A DNA stretch of 64,000 nt, taken from Ciona intestinalis. Lineage: Eukaryota; Chordata; Ascidiacea; Phlebobranchia; Cionidae. Location: positions 3,387,620 through 3,451,619 of the forward strand of contig NC_020173.2 of assembly GCF_000224145.3 (NCBI RefSeq), read 5' to 3'. A model generated the notes under the pieces. The model was given only the letters and a program-made list of their open reading frames with translations, was not told the DNA's origin and did no database searches. Of this stretch, positions 44,301-56,743 are shown piece by piece. The translations under genes and the position numbers were made by a program. The first letter of the stretch is position 1, and each line of letters begins with the position of its first letter.

Positions 44301-47300
44301 CAGAAGACAGTTTGTTTCACTTACCGGACTATGGTAAATATAAGTGTTCCGCTACATGTTACAACACAGCTATTATTGTTTTGGACTAATTTTAATTCTG
44401 AACAGCAAACAGTACTAATTGCAATAAAGTAATTACGTCAATAATTTTAATATTCCTGATAATTTGTAAAGCAATTTGTAATAAAAATAGTAATTGTTCT
44501 TTAAATTAAGAAAGTTTTATACTTCGGTGAAAACTTATTAAACTAATCTCTAATCTAATCTTATGTATAATATAAAACATTTTCAAATATAACCAAACAT
44601 ACACTTTAAAATTTCAAAACAACAAAAGGTTTTGGTTTACACATAGTAAACACATTCTAAATATCATGAAAAAGTTGTTGTTAGTACATTAATGTTACAC
44701 AAACTATCAAAGGTTTTCTAAGCTTAAAAATTTCCTTTTTTTAATAAAAATAAATGTGACTTACCACAGGAGTTGGTGAGTTCAATGTAAGGTTACGAGT
44801 GATGGCGTTTAGTGTATCAAGGTTGTTACCACTTTCTGTTCTTGTCTAGAGAAAAATTTAACATATTTAATTTTAGTGTTTCGATTCTATGCGGCAAAGT
44901 GGGTGGGGTCTTACAGCGTCGCACACCATGGGTCCTGGGATTTAGGCTAGGCCCCTTCCACCCCGCAAAAAAAATATTTTTTTTAGTGCTTACTTTAACT
45001 TGAAATATATATTACATAAGAATATGAGATATTACGGGACTAGTTGGAGGTGTAGGAGTTCAAAGCGTTTTTGGGTGTAAGGTTTAATATAAGCACAATA
45101 ATTGTAAAGTGGAGTAGCATTTATTTGAATTAAATTATATTTGACATGCAGTAACTAACAAAATGGCTCATTTTAATCTTGGGCTACTTTAGTTAAATTT
45201 GGTATGAGAACATTTATGTTGTTGAAAAGATTGAAAAATTTGGCATTAAATTTTAATTAATCTTTCATATATGTTGTTTTAGGCATCTGCTTTGTTTACG
45301 TATGAGTTACTGAGACTCGTGTTATGTTGAGTCATAATAATGAAAAGTAGCGTTCTGTGAATCATACACTGTGTGATTACATCAGTGCCAGTGAGATAGG
45401 GCTACTAAAAATATCTAATTAGATAAAATATTAAATAAAAAATACTATTTTGAAATATATATATAGATGTTAGTAATATGGGTGCTTAAATTTTTTTTTT
45501 TTTTAAATGTAAACAATTGTCTGTTATTCTATAAAATGGCACAAAGTATTGGAAAACTAAGACTGGAAAACAAAACACAGTTGGCGATATTACGAAGCAA
45601 CAAGCAAGACTGCAGTAGCTAAAAAAAGCTTTGGGGAAAACCAAAGAGAAATTTAAGACTATTTATAACACAGTACAAAAATGCTAGCCAAATAAAAAGG
45701 CAAAAGCAGGAGCAAAAGCGGCCCTATGGAACTTTAGTTTCAAAGAAACAATTAAAAAACTGTGCAAATTAATAAAACAAATAAGGTTTTGCTTTCTGAA
45801 ATTTCCCTGTTAAAGGGCCTAAACACACTTAAATGTACATCACTTTAATAGATAGAGTGTGTTTTTCTAATTCAAACGACACCTTACTTGTTTTAATCGG
45901 TTTTGTATAACCAAAGATATCCCAGCTCAAACACCGTGAAATTCATAAAAATAGAAGTAACGTGGGGTGTGTTTATGCACTTTAAATATAAATTCATAGT
46001 GTTCCTGTTTTAAAAGCTTTTACATATTACACACACAAAATACATAAATTAGCTGAAAATTATCTGCCTGGTTTTTAGGTTTAATATTTATCACATAAAA
46101 CATTTGAACCATAAGTTTACTTACCACATCTTTGGGGTTAATCTTGACGTGGATTTTCCGCGACACATAATCATCTGAATCAGAGTCAGAACTCCCGCTG
46201 GATTCCATTCCCCAACTATTTTTAGACCCCTGGGTTAATATAAGGGGTTTAGAGGAATTTTAAAAACTTGTTTTTCCTGTTCGGATATATTAAGGTGGAA
46301 AATGCATGTTTTATCTTTTCACCGATTATCATTCGTAAAAATATAAAGTGAGATATTTTTTCTTTACATTTAATAAGAAATTTCTACCAAGGGCCTAAAT
46401 AAAGCCTATAATGGCAAATACTATAGCATATTATATCAGATTTACCAAAGTTACACCATATGAATCTATATGTGATACCACACTGGAATTTAAGAACACA
46501 ATTTTATTCTACATTCTACAAACTAATATTTTTACCTTAGGTGTTTCTGGTCGTATTGTATATCCTTCTTCATCAATTTTCTATGTGGAAATTTTTTTAT
46601 TTACTCACTAACGAGGTGGTTTAAGACCCGGAATTTATAGAATTATGTTCATTAAAAAATATTGATTGCAATCAACAATAAAATGCATTGAAAGCAAAAC
46701 AGTGCAGAGTAATTATAATTAACATTATTTGTGTAATAGTATCAAAACTATGATAAATGGAAAAGATAAAAAATTCACAGCGATGTGAATTTGAACATAC
46801 TACTAATTCGGTTGCAGCAAAAGTGTTTAATTATTCATTAAATGGATTATACAAACACAGGGAATTTTAGCTGCTAATACACTTTCAACAATGACATTCT
46901 GGATAGGAAATACTGGATTTTACTTACAACGCTAGGATCCTTGTCTGGTGACTCTCTAAAAATGGAAAAAATAACTATGATATAGGTTATAGTAATATAG
47001 TTTTATATATGCTAAAATGTGAATACAACTTTTTTGATATAGGTTTTAGTATATGCTAATATGAACATAAAATTTTTAGTAAACATTACCAAATTTTGAA
47101 ATTACAGTTCATAATTTATGAGAACTAAAGCTGTTGTTAGGAAAATGACGACAGCATTCTGGCTGCCCTACATGGGTGACATAACTTAATATACACTGCG
47201 TGATAAAACCCAGACAAACTGCAGTTTAAAAGATGCCATTTTTGTGGTTAAGCCAGTCATACCACGCAGGCTGTACAATTTTAGGGTGAATTTTGAGAGC

Positions 47301-50300
47301 TAACAACATTAGAATAAATCAAAATGATTATTTTAAGGAAAACCATACTGATAGCAAATAAATTTTACCATGTGGCATAAATTTGCAAATTTTAAAGAAT
47401 TGTCATCATGAAAGTTAAGGAGTTTTCTATGGTGCAATAATGACTTAGTACAATGTTTGTATAATGCATTTCTCACATAACAGTGGTACCATGGTACCAG
47501 TAACAGCAATGTTTGCACAACACAAACACATACATGGTATCAGCCATGGTGGAGAACTATGTGTGGTTGACTGTTTAATGTATATTGGCTGTTTTACAAA
47601 GGGGGTACTGATACCAATATAACATTTTACTGCTTTAATATCATTGCAAATTTGCCCAGATAGACTTTATATAAGGGATTTTAAATGTTTACTTCTTCTA
47701 CTGGATTTGTAGGGCATGTTATTTTATTTTTATTACAATACATTTTGGGAATTTTAGGAAAGAGAAATCATAGCAGAAAAAAAATATACATAACAAATTT
47801 TACAATTCAACTTTTTTAACCCAAACCTATACCTTAATGACAAGTTTTAACACAGAAAATACTTTTTTAGTAAAAAATGACCACAAATTATCAAAAATAA
47901 AAATCTTACATTGATTCTCCATCTTTATCGGTGCCAGTATCCTTGCTTGTGTTTGATCCGTTCATCATGTCCTTCTGACTCTTCCTTTGCTTTTTCCTCC
48001 GGAACGGAAGAGCCATCGGTCTTCTGGTTTTTGCAGGAGCAGGGTTCTGTGTTTCTTCATGAAGAGTTCCGTTTGTGCTGCTCGTTTCAATCGAAACCAA
48101 TGTGGTCGGATCCCACTCCTCAAAAACCATTAAACCTGGAGAAAAATAGTGGAGATATAGTGCGGTGGGGGAAAGTGGGACATATTTTTATGTCATATTC
48201 TCGTCCCATTTGTTAGTAAACAAAGAACATTTAAATAATTATAAAACTGTATTTTTCTGAATTTTTAAACAACAGTCAACCCATCTTTCCCCACCCTACT
48301 ATATGATACCAGTTAGATATAATTTGTAACGTTTAGTTTTTAAAACTTTTTTTTCAAAAATTCACAACAGTACATCAAACCTAAATAGTATATCAAAATT
48401 AATAAAAACTAAAGGCAGCAGATGATACTGGTTTGTTTAATTAAATTTACAAAGCACTAAACCAATATGCCATTAATATAAAGACACACATGCTTAGAAA
48501 TATCAGCAGTATTAACTATTAAATAGCACACTAAACTTATATCATCTTAACAAAACATATGCATAGTGTTTGAATTTAAACTTATATAATGTCAATTAAG
48601 CATATGCGTAGTGTTTTATATAATATTAACAAAGCATATGCATCGTATTTGAATTTGAACTTATACCTCCTTAACAATGTATATGCATAGTGTTTGAATT
48701 TTCGTAAGATTTGGTATTTAAATTGAGCCATTGATACGTCAATGCATACGTTTGTCAGTGACTAGACAGTTAGTAGTAAAAGGCAATCGATCAAACAATT
48801 CAAGTCTCGAAAATCATGACTGTGTTTTATTACACATGTCTTTTTATTGAACTGGAAATTTCGGGATCACGCAAAAGGCAAAACAATTATATCGGTTTCT
48901 TTTGTTCTACATTTCAGTACAAAGTATTAATTTTGTGAAACTAAAATACGGTAATCAAATTTAACTGAAATATTTATTAGTTATTATACCTGGCTTCTCA
49001 GTTCCAGTGCCTTTAGTGTCACTGTATTGTTTTATAAGCGAGGCGATAGTTTTCTCGTCAACTTGCCTTCTAAACTCCTGATGTACCTAAACAAAGAACA
49101 AGATTAAGCGTTCTAAAGTGAGAAATGATAAAGTATGTTTACAACATTAAACATATACAGTGGTACAGCATGTAGTGAAAATGTGGGCTAGAAATTTAAT
49201 AGTTTTTCCTGTAGGGCCAATCAAATGGCTTGTAATGAACGGTTTAAATAGCTTGCTTCCTTTGCTGTATTGTTTTCCTAACAGTGTAACTAGAAAGCGG
49301 GGAATACCATTAATTTAAACATCCTGATATGACACTCTTGCCCAGTTTTTTTAGTGTGGTAAGTTGGTAACACTAATAAAAGTAACAATACACAAAAATG
49401 GTACTGAATTGTAGTACCACTATATATAAACAAAGCCGTACAAAATAAAAGAAATGAAATAAAAAAAACTGTTACAACAGCTGGAAAAACTGATACTGCC
49501 AGCGTTTTTTACATGAAGTTTTCACATACCTGGTTAATCAATACATTTGCGTTTTCAAATGAGAGAATGTAATTATCCAAAACCCCCTTCATATGGCGGA
49601 GGTGGGCCTCTTCTATTTCTTGAAATCTCTGTGTATTAAAATTTAACTCTAGATTTGTTTGTTTAAGCATAAATATAGCCACAATATGCATAAATTCAGT
49701 CGTAGAATAAGCTATAAAACTGTGCAAAAAACATGGATTTTTTGTGAGTCTTATTATAAACATTACATCCCATATGAAAGATATAACTCTCAATTCATAT
49801 GTTTTAATTCAAAACACTAAAACTATCTGGAGTGATGTAAAAGTTAAATATAAAATGGTTCAAAGAATGAATTATAACAATGTTATATGGAGTACATAAC
49901 AACACATCATGGTGTGTGAAAATTTGGTTGTCTGAAAGGGATTAATAAGAGTAGGGTTACACTACTAGCATAAGTACATACTACACTGTGTATCAAATGT
50001 GACTTTGTGTTTTGTTTTTACATGAATCACTTCAATAGATAAGTCACCTTGGCACTGTCGGTCATTTTTTGCTCAAAGTCGCTTCTTACTGTTGCGTATT
50101 TAGCAACGATAGCTCGATATTCTTCAGCAGATTTCTTTACTTTGTTTTCAGCCTGAAATACAAAAGTTAGTAAAAAACTACTATAACATACCACTTGGAT
50201 AAAGCATTTAGTTAGATATTTTTTTATGAATTTAGATAATTTTTGAACTGTGGGTAATAGACCAATTCTGGCATAAACCATAGGACCCCTGGCATGCTAG

Positions 50301-53300
50301 TAAATATCTACTAGTCAAAACCCCAGAACAGAATTGGCTTTATTCCGATATCATTTCCGTACTAGTTTTATTAAATTACTTCATATTTTATTAACTGTAT
50401 TTCATAAATACCTTTTCTATCTCTTTATTTGGTGCAGAAGCTCTTCTTAACCGTTCAGTCTCCATACAAAGCTGATGATATTTCTCTTTGCTTTTATTCA
50501 CAGCAGCGGTTGTTGTTTGTATGATATGTAACGCATCTGCTGTACCACTTAGTTCATCTTTAACCTTTAGGTTGAATTTATAAATAAAACAACAAATTTT
50601 TAATGGTGTATTCCAGTATATACAGAGTACAATTTTGAGTTTCTTTTTTGGGATTTATAAAATGAATACAAGAAAAAAAATGTATTATGTACTTTGTGTC
50701 ATTTGAACTTGTAACATTCTTATGTTTTTGTGTATGATATGAGTACTTGTTTAAAACATAAGGTGATAAACATATTCAAATCACCACAATTTAGAGAGTT
50801 GTAAACATTATGTAAATAGCCAATTAGATTGAGAGATACCAAAGATTCCTATACTAAAACTATTTAAAAAAATATTTCTATATATTATAGTAATTTAAAG
50901 ATACATAATAAATTGTCAGAATGCATACTTGTTTATGTTTATTCTTCTGTTCTTCCAAATACTTTGCAAGTTCTTTAATAATTTCATGCAGTTTATGAAC
51001 ACAGTCCATGTGACAGCTGGATAATTTCTCCGACATTACTTTTACCACTTCAAACATTGGGGCAAAAGATCTGCAACAACAAGACTGAGTTTGTGACCAC
51101 ACCATTGACTCATGGTCCAAACTTAAGAGTTTGTTGCTGTGTTTACATAAGCACGCATTGCAATGTTGAACAATCAGTTTACACAACAATAACAACATGT
51201 CGCAGATAGTCACAACTTATTGTACTGAATATTTTAGCTTCATATTTTAACAGGATATTGATAATGATATACATATTACTTTATTGGTTATTGTAACCTG
51301 TAAAGCTTGCATATTTATACTGTTTTACAAATATAACAGCAAAGATTAACAAATGTATATTCTTTAATTATGGATTAGGTAGACACCAAAACAGTCAATT
51401 ACACTACCACATTCGACTTAAGCTAATTTCCTACTTATTTACATGAATTTATTTTAAGGCTCTAATTAAATAATTGGAGACTGATCTACCCCTAAAACAC
51501 TCAGAACATTATTTAAACAGTTAACTAGGTATGTAATATATATCTTGCCTACCCTAATGGGCTGGAGTTGGCTGCTTGCTTTGCTAACTTGGTGAGGTGT
51601 TTGGCGTAAACATCTTCTGTTGTGGCACTAAATTAAAAAGGTTTATAAATCAGCATATTACAATAGTTTACAGCATCAGTAAAACTCTGTGCGCTGCTGT
51701 ATATAACATATAAATGGGTGCATAATAAAATGTAGCATAATCTACATTGAACAAATGATAGTGAAACTGAACACACACACACTTAACACTTCATTATAAA
51801 TTTGAAAATTTCATGAAAAATACTTCTTTTTGGTATTGTCAACTACATTAGATCCTTAGTAAATATTTTGACAGATAATGACTTAATTATCATTGAGAAA
51901 ACACAGGACAAGAATGAAATGTTTGGATAAGCCTACTTTAACAATAGAACTACACAGTCAAAGTAAAAGTACCTTTCCCTAAATAGATCTTGCAATGATT
52001 TGACAGAAATTTGGCCGTGTTTCATGTTATGGTAAAGCACATCAAAGCCATTGTTTTTCTCTCCCTAGAAACAAAGGGAATTTACTTATATATATATCTT
52101 AGCCTTACAGACGTTTTCACTTTCCACTACCATGTGTTAATAAACTAATTACCTATATTATGCTACAAAGAATAACATTATACATGTATATTGCAACAGA
52201 ACAACAAACCCCGTAAAGTAATAATTATAAGCCTAGGCCTATATAAATATTTAAAATCTGAACCATACAAAAACTATGAGGTTTTCTGACATTTATTCCT
52301 TTGTGTCTACCCTTTATATAACACACATTTACCATTTATATTGAATATTTTATAAGAGCACGCAGTCTCTTTTGCACAGTCAGGTTTTGGCATTAATTGT
52401 AAGTGCATTCATGCATTGGGCAATTAAACAATCAAATAAACGTGCATTACAGAAGTCTATTATTTAGTAAAAATGATCTTTCTACTAATATAGCTATACT
52501 AGTAATTTGACTATATAAAACCTTAGCTTAGACCTTGATACGATACAGTTAACGACTTTCCAGACTAGTTACACATAATGGGCCCTTAGTAACTAAATTC
52601 ATAAACAAAATAATGATATACACACAATTGTTGAAGATAAAGTATAACAAAGTCATGCATGTTTAAAATTGCCTAATTCTCAACAGTTTATAATAAGAAT
52701 AGGAACTGTATCTACAGTAGTGTATCTAATCAAATATAATAGTAAGAATGAATAAAACTACTTCCTAAAGATTGGACAGAATTAAATTATTGTTAAGATA
52801 TTATTTAGCAACAATATGTTATGTGTGAAGCACAAGAATCAAACAAGCAAAAAGCAATTGAATCCAAGCAAAGGTCATGAAACACAGTCTTCAAATAACT
52901 GTGGCCAAAAAGTTACATATAAGAACAGAACTTTCAATTAATACGGAAAGTAATCAAGTAGAGCAAATAATTTTTGATTGCAAGATTGGAAGAGATGTGT
53001 AATTGCACTACAAACTACTTACATTGACTTCATGGACACCGTGTTTTATCACACCAGGCTAGGTAAAGCACTTAACAGTTAGATTAAGAATGCCATAAAG
53101 TAAGTTCAAATTATGACAATAAAAAATAACACCATGAAAGTTATATGAATAAGGTTTAAATAAAATGGCTATGAAAATGAGTTACAACCAAATGTAATCT
53201 TACATTGTATTTTTAAAGCTTGGAAATGCGATATCACAGAGACTCGGGTTTAACTTATTTAAGCAATTAAGTTTAATTAAAAGCCAAAGCAAGCAAAAAA

Positions 53301-53721
53301 TGTAGTCTGCAAGCCACCAGAAAAAAACTTTTATTTACATAATCTACGACCTTTTTTCAAAGATTTTTTAATGTGAATATGCTTAAAAAATAATTATAAA
53401 TTGGAAATTTTATTCATATATATATATACATATATCAAAAGAAATCAAAGAAAATACACCGTTGTGTTGAACATACTAACCTACCAAAATAATAACCGAT
53501 TTACAATTTAAATGTTTATTATTTTTTAATATTAAAAGAAAGCTACTAATAGTAATGGTCAAATAAATATGGTACTGCAGTGATGTAGTGTAATTTAAAC
53601 CTATTACAGTTTAATATAATAGAATGAGGCATACCCAAAACTTTTGTGCAAAGTAATCATCGTCAGGCACCGTATCCTGGACTGTTGGACCAAAAGTAAA
53701 ACCATCCAACAAGTCCACCAT
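38387..53721 (-). CDS. FCHO: FCHO1/2-type endocytic protein: F-BAR plus mu-homology domain, 23 exons, 1164 aa
   Basis: Exons in transcript order: 53635-53721, 51973-52064, 51553-51627, 50929-51070, 50412-50564, 50048-50152, 49530-49628, 48990-49086, 47910-48135, 46928-46955, 46125-46229, 44765-44845, 43947-43965, 42986-43801, 42447-42498, 41964-42190, 41543-41710, 41050-41251, 40427-40582, 39985-40117, 39581-39675, 39075-39176, 38387-38621. Total 3495 nt, all phases agree. The F-BAR domain is about 22-280: [34 protein letters not shown]-like [23 protein letters not shown], and KGTGTEKP at its end. A long disordered middle contains [12 protein letters not shown] and Pro/Ser-rich stretches. The mu-homology domain starts at about 900 ([20 protein letters not shown]) and runs to [16 protein letters not shown]. 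In animals FCHO proteins help start clathrin-coated pits by bending membrane and recruiting EPS15, intersectin and AP2. Two exons are tiny (28 and 19 nt). The last exon either stops at GLL or splices on at a weaker donor. The donor at 42984 (AGA|GTAGGT) was chosen because only it restores frame. Confidence 0.92.
38953..39060. repeat. Dispersed repeat copy ('cgacagtagttataacagtg')
   Basis: 'gaatgaatgtaactagttttatccccgcatgg', 'gttataacagtggtgttc', 'catacacctgccagcttaca'. Member of the family at 8238 and 62275. It lies in the last FCHO intron and runs almost to the donor of the upstream exon. Confidence 0.5.
39333..39513 (-). mobile_element. Miniature inverted-repeat element copy (B)
   Basis: 'gtgtactgtggggtaagata', 'tcctgatcatgttt', 'ttatttactaccaaa', 'accatcttaccccaaaatac'. 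It lies in an FCHO intron in the mu-homology region. Confidence 0.75.
40983..41516. repeat. Pair of short related repeats flanking an FCHO exon
   Basis: The segments at about 40983-41037 and 41444-41516 share 'tttactgattaat.cagtgcagaaa' and '.aaggtttggcgc'. They sit in the introns on either side of exon 18. The end 'tttggcgcc' also resembles sequence at about 12283. Confidence 0.5.
42758..42838. repeat. Dispersed repeat copy ('ctacatgggt..gtaagatttaggcc')
   Basis: 'actctacatgggtcatgctc', 'agcgcgtcataccatgggtcgtaagatttagg', 'gagatgacccatgacctc'. Member of the family seen at 6145, 28515, 44885 and 63389. It lies just past the point where FCHO exon 14 would read through to a stop. Confidence 0.5.
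44885..44965. repeat. Dispersed repeat copy ('ttctatgcggcaaagtgggt')
   Basis: 'attctatgcggc', 'cttacagcgtcgcacaccatgggtcctgggatttagg'. Same family as 63389 and 42758; it lies in an FCHO intron. Confidence 0.55.
48156..48305 (+). mobile_element. Miniature inverted-repeat element copy (A), internally deleted
   Basis: 'gcggtgggggaaagtgggac', 'tcgtcccatttgttagtaaa', then a shortened middle and 'caacccatctttccccaccc'. It is about 45 bp shorter than full copies. It lies in an FCHO intron, 20 bp upstream of exon 9's acceptor. Confidence 0.75.
53023..53058 (-). CDS. FCHO: Candidate 36-nt cassette microexon of FCHO ([12 protein letters not shown])
   Basis: Between the exon ending ..AQKFW and the exon starting GEKNNGF is a 36-nt open segment. 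It has a good acceptor (ctttacctag) and a strong donor (GTAAGT), both in phase 0, matching the flanking exons exactly. Inclusion would add 12 residues ([12 protein letters not shown]) near the first helix of the F-BAR domain without disturbing frame. Known FCHO sequences run FWGEKN without an insert (family knowledge), so this would be an alternative or lineage-specific exon. It may also be chance: a 36-nt stop-free stretch is common, but the two splice sites with matching phase are not. Confidence 0.45.
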
Positions 53722-54166
53722 GTTTGTCAAGTTATATTTTAGATCCAAAACGAATCAATCTTTATTTCCCACGATATATGTTCGCGTTTTATGCAAATTC
53801 AACGAACGTACATTATGGCCTAAATGTTGGTCACGAATTTAACAGGAATTTACATTAAACAATATTGATTGAAAATCACTGTTTCTGTGCTGTCAGACAC
53901 GTTTCTAGTCTGTCTTCGCTATGACTAACAGTTAACAGGGCTGACATAACTATTAATAGCTGTAACCTTAAAACTACGTTAACTGAGCAAACATTGAAGT
54001 TCACAAAACATTTCTGCTTTAGTAATCCCCGAATGTTTAAATAGTTTTATGTCATTTCTATTTTTTCTGTAATTTTGTAGGTTACGTATTTGTACATAAT
54101 TTGACGCGAATAGATTGATTTAATTGAAAAAATGAAAACCTTAACTTAATATGACAATGTTCTAAT
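53722..54166. other. FCHO 5' flank
   Basis: Non-coding AT-rich sequence upstream of the FCHO start, expected to contain its promoter and 5'UTR. No TATA or CCAAT box was identified with confidence. Confidence 0.4.
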
Positions 54167-54484
54167 CTAAATTATATTAAGATACTGTTTCGCCCATCGA
54201 TTTCGTAAGTCACTGACCTCGCTAGATTGGCGTTTATATGCTGGGTAGTCCTCTCCAAGTTCACATTCGTGCCCCATCAGTAACATTTGTAACCCGTTTC
54301 TTGATTTGTCTATGTTGCCGTTTTTGTCTGTATGAGAAGTCTTTTTGCTTCCGCCTGGCGAACCTCCATCTGAAGCAGCACTTGTTTTTCGGGCCGGGGA
54401 TCCGAACTTAAGACTCATAGTGTTGGGCAAGGCGGGTGCTATTATGCTGGGAAGACTGGCTTGTATTCCGTTCTTGTGGCTCAT
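54167..54484 (-). CDS. Hypothetical protein, 105 aa, single exon or last exon
   Basis: Opens with ATG and reads MSHKNGIQASLPSIIAPALP. A Ser/Lys-rich basic middle follows (SPARKTSAASDGGSPGGSKK), then a charged end (GEDYPAYKRQSSEV, then LRNRWAKQYLNII, stop TAA). Composition is clearly protein-like. No membrane segment or signal peptide is present. Directly upstream in transcript sense is 'ttttttgttgtag', which could be an acceptor, so the true start may lie in an upstream exon. It ends 446 bp before the FCHO start, in the same direction. I do not recognise the family. Confidence 0.5.
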   Translation of the reverse strand: MSHKNGIQASLPSIIAPALPNTMSLKFGSPARKTSAASDGGSPGGSKKTSHTDKNGNIDKSRNGLQMLLMGHECELGEDYPAYKRQSSEVSDLRNRWAKQYLNII

Positions 54485-55307
54485 TTTAGGTCTCTTTGAA
54501 CGAATAGCTCACATCAGCAAAGAATTTGACTCTGTTAATCTTGGCAACTCGGTAGCCTACGCTACAACAAAAAAGACCGTAGTATCTAAGATTTTTAACA
54601 CAAACGCATGGAACTTACACTTCGCTTTGCGAAATATAAGCCATTAATGGTAGTCTTCAGGATACACTACATACATCATAGAATATAACGGTATTGTAGA
54701 TAATTTTGCATAGCAGCCCACAGAGCTGTATATATATGACAGTTTCCTGGGTGGCCGTAGCCTACCATAGTTATGCAGGTTTCACGCCCACTCACCAAAG
54801 AATGCGATTCACTATACAGTCATGCTTTAGTTCTTACAAAGGGAACCTTTTTCTAAACTAACCCACAAATCTAATAAAGAGCAACTACGTCCCGCAACGT
54901 AAACGAAAGATCGATTTTTTGGAGTGACTTTTCAAGGTGCATTAGCTGTTTAAACCACGCGTATGCAGTTGTTAAAATACATATAGGCTACCTGGCTACG
55001 TACATGTTTTGGATAAACAACTTCCTAGAAGTCAACTGTATGCAGTACAACTGAACGAATGACTGCTGTATGCTCTGGTGTACACGCGTGATTGAAAAAT
55101 ACGTGACTGGACGCTATTCTTCAGGGAGAACGGGCACATCGATTGATTTAAAATGAGCACGAAATTAAGAATGATTCTGTTCTGGCAGATTACCCAACCA
55201 ATCGTTTGAATAAATTGTAATTGCTTTAGCTGACATACAGTAAACTAAGTGTCATATGCTATACTCGGGCTGCTGGGACTTCTTTGAATGAATAAGCATT
55301 AAGAGTG

Positions 55308-55465
55308 TAAGGTGGGGTACGATGGGACAACTTTTATTCTCTTCTGTCGCCCTATTTGGTAGTAAACAAAGTATATTTACAGAATTAAATACCCTATCCT
55401 TGCCACTCTAAAAAGGCTCTTTTAATAGTTTGAAACGCGATATTTCCCCTACAGTACTATACATA
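55308..55465 (+). mobile_element. Miniature inverted-repeat element copy (A), shortened
   Basis: 'aaggtggggtacgatgggac', 'ccctatttggtagtaaacaa', then a reduced right half ending 'tttcccctacagtactata'. Confidence 0.7.
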
Positions 55466-56076
55466 CACACGATTCTACTGCTAGACATCTGTATAGTAAA
55501 CATATCCACGCAGCAAACAGCTCGTTATTCAAATTAGCAATCTGCGTCACACGCCTTTAGCATTGAACAGTCTTAACGAACGCTGTAGAATTGAAAGCCC
55601 TTGCTGGTTGTGATTTGTGAACACTCTTATCGATTCGCTAAAGCTGCTGTATTTAACGACTAACAAGGGGAGAAAGCAGTCTAAAAACGTGAGTTCCAAT
55701 TATTAATTTCCATGACTTTAAACTATTTGTTTGTCTACACTCCATACATCCGAAAAGGAAAACATAAAATGTCAATTTACTTCATTTGAACGAATGACAT
55801 TTTGATCTGTCCAAACATGATGTTACTCGTCATGTGTTGGGAGCGTTCTTGTCATTGACTACCAGACGCGAAGGTCGATAACTGGAACCGTACTGACCCT
55901 GTTAGTAATGGTAATTGTATGGGGAAAACTTACTATTGACTAATTGTAAATCTGTGCGACTCAATTCTTGGAAAAAATCGACAACGCTTTTGATATCTAA
56001 GTTCTAACGAATTCATGTAGCGGTAAAACATTTTCTAAAGAGTTTGCAAATAATTATCGTAAGTATTTGGTATATA

Positions 56077-56277
56077 GTATAGTACTGGGGGAAAGACGGG
56101 ACACCGTTAGCACAAAAAAACAAACATCCTGATTATGCTCTTAAGTTTAAACAGTTAACAACGGTTCTGTATGGGCGTCATGAAGAATCTGTTTTATGGT
56201 TCTTTGAATATCTTTGTTAATACCAAATGGGTCGGGAAAATAAAATGAAAAGTGTCCCATTTCCCCCCACCCTATTT
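56077..56277 (-). mobile_element. Miniature inverted-repeat element copy (B)
   Basis: 'agtactgggggaaagacggg', 'acaacggttctgtatggg', 'aataccaaatgggtcggg', 'gtcccatttccccccaccct'. Confidence 0.8.
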
Positions 56278-56697
56278 TCAAAAGAGGTGCGTATATGTTT
56301 TTCCGATTAGCTATGGTACCAACTCAATTAATAAAGTAATTTCTGTAATACAAATGCCCTCTTTTTGTGTCTTTCGTAAAAACAGTCTATTACGGAGTAT
56401 ATTTCGATAGTGAATGTTGCTATGCTAAAGGTATTTGGGTTTACAATATCGAAATAATCTTTAACGCTTATAATACGCGGAAGTAAACAATATACGTTCA
56501 CATACACATTATGCAATTTAAAACTTACCAAAATCTAAAACTGTTTATACAAACATTTCAGTATTTTGCATCGTGACGTAAAGACCACTGCTTTGAAGGA
56601 TTTGCGCGAAGCGACGTGAGGTGACATACACTCACAAATGCAGTGGGTCATCTTTATGCTGTCCCAGTGCATAAGCAACTGAGAGACAGTTAGGACA

Positions 56698-56743
56698 ATG
56701 GCAGCGGAAGCGTTCGTGCTACGATTAGCATGCTATGAGGCAG
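56698..56743 (+). CDS. Possible first coding exon (MAAEAFVLRLACYEA..)
   Basis: An ATG in good context (ggacaATGG) opens 15 codons plus one base, followed by the donor GTATAT. The upstream 120 bp is GC-enriched. Phase would allow joining to a plus-strand open segment at 57959-58043, which has a strong acceptor (tttcttccag) and donor (GTGAGT). I could not extend the chain further in frame. It is therefore a weak candidate for a gene lying across from the minus-strand ORF at 57915. Confidence 0.25.

Larger units (their letters stand above)
54485..56697. other. Intergenic, no gene seen
   Basis: No coding ORF on either strand. It holds two miniature-element copies (55308 and 56077). 56570-56697 is GC-richer and contains 'gcgcgaagcgacgtgaggtgac', a possible promoter for the short exon at 56698. 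Confidence 0.4.
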
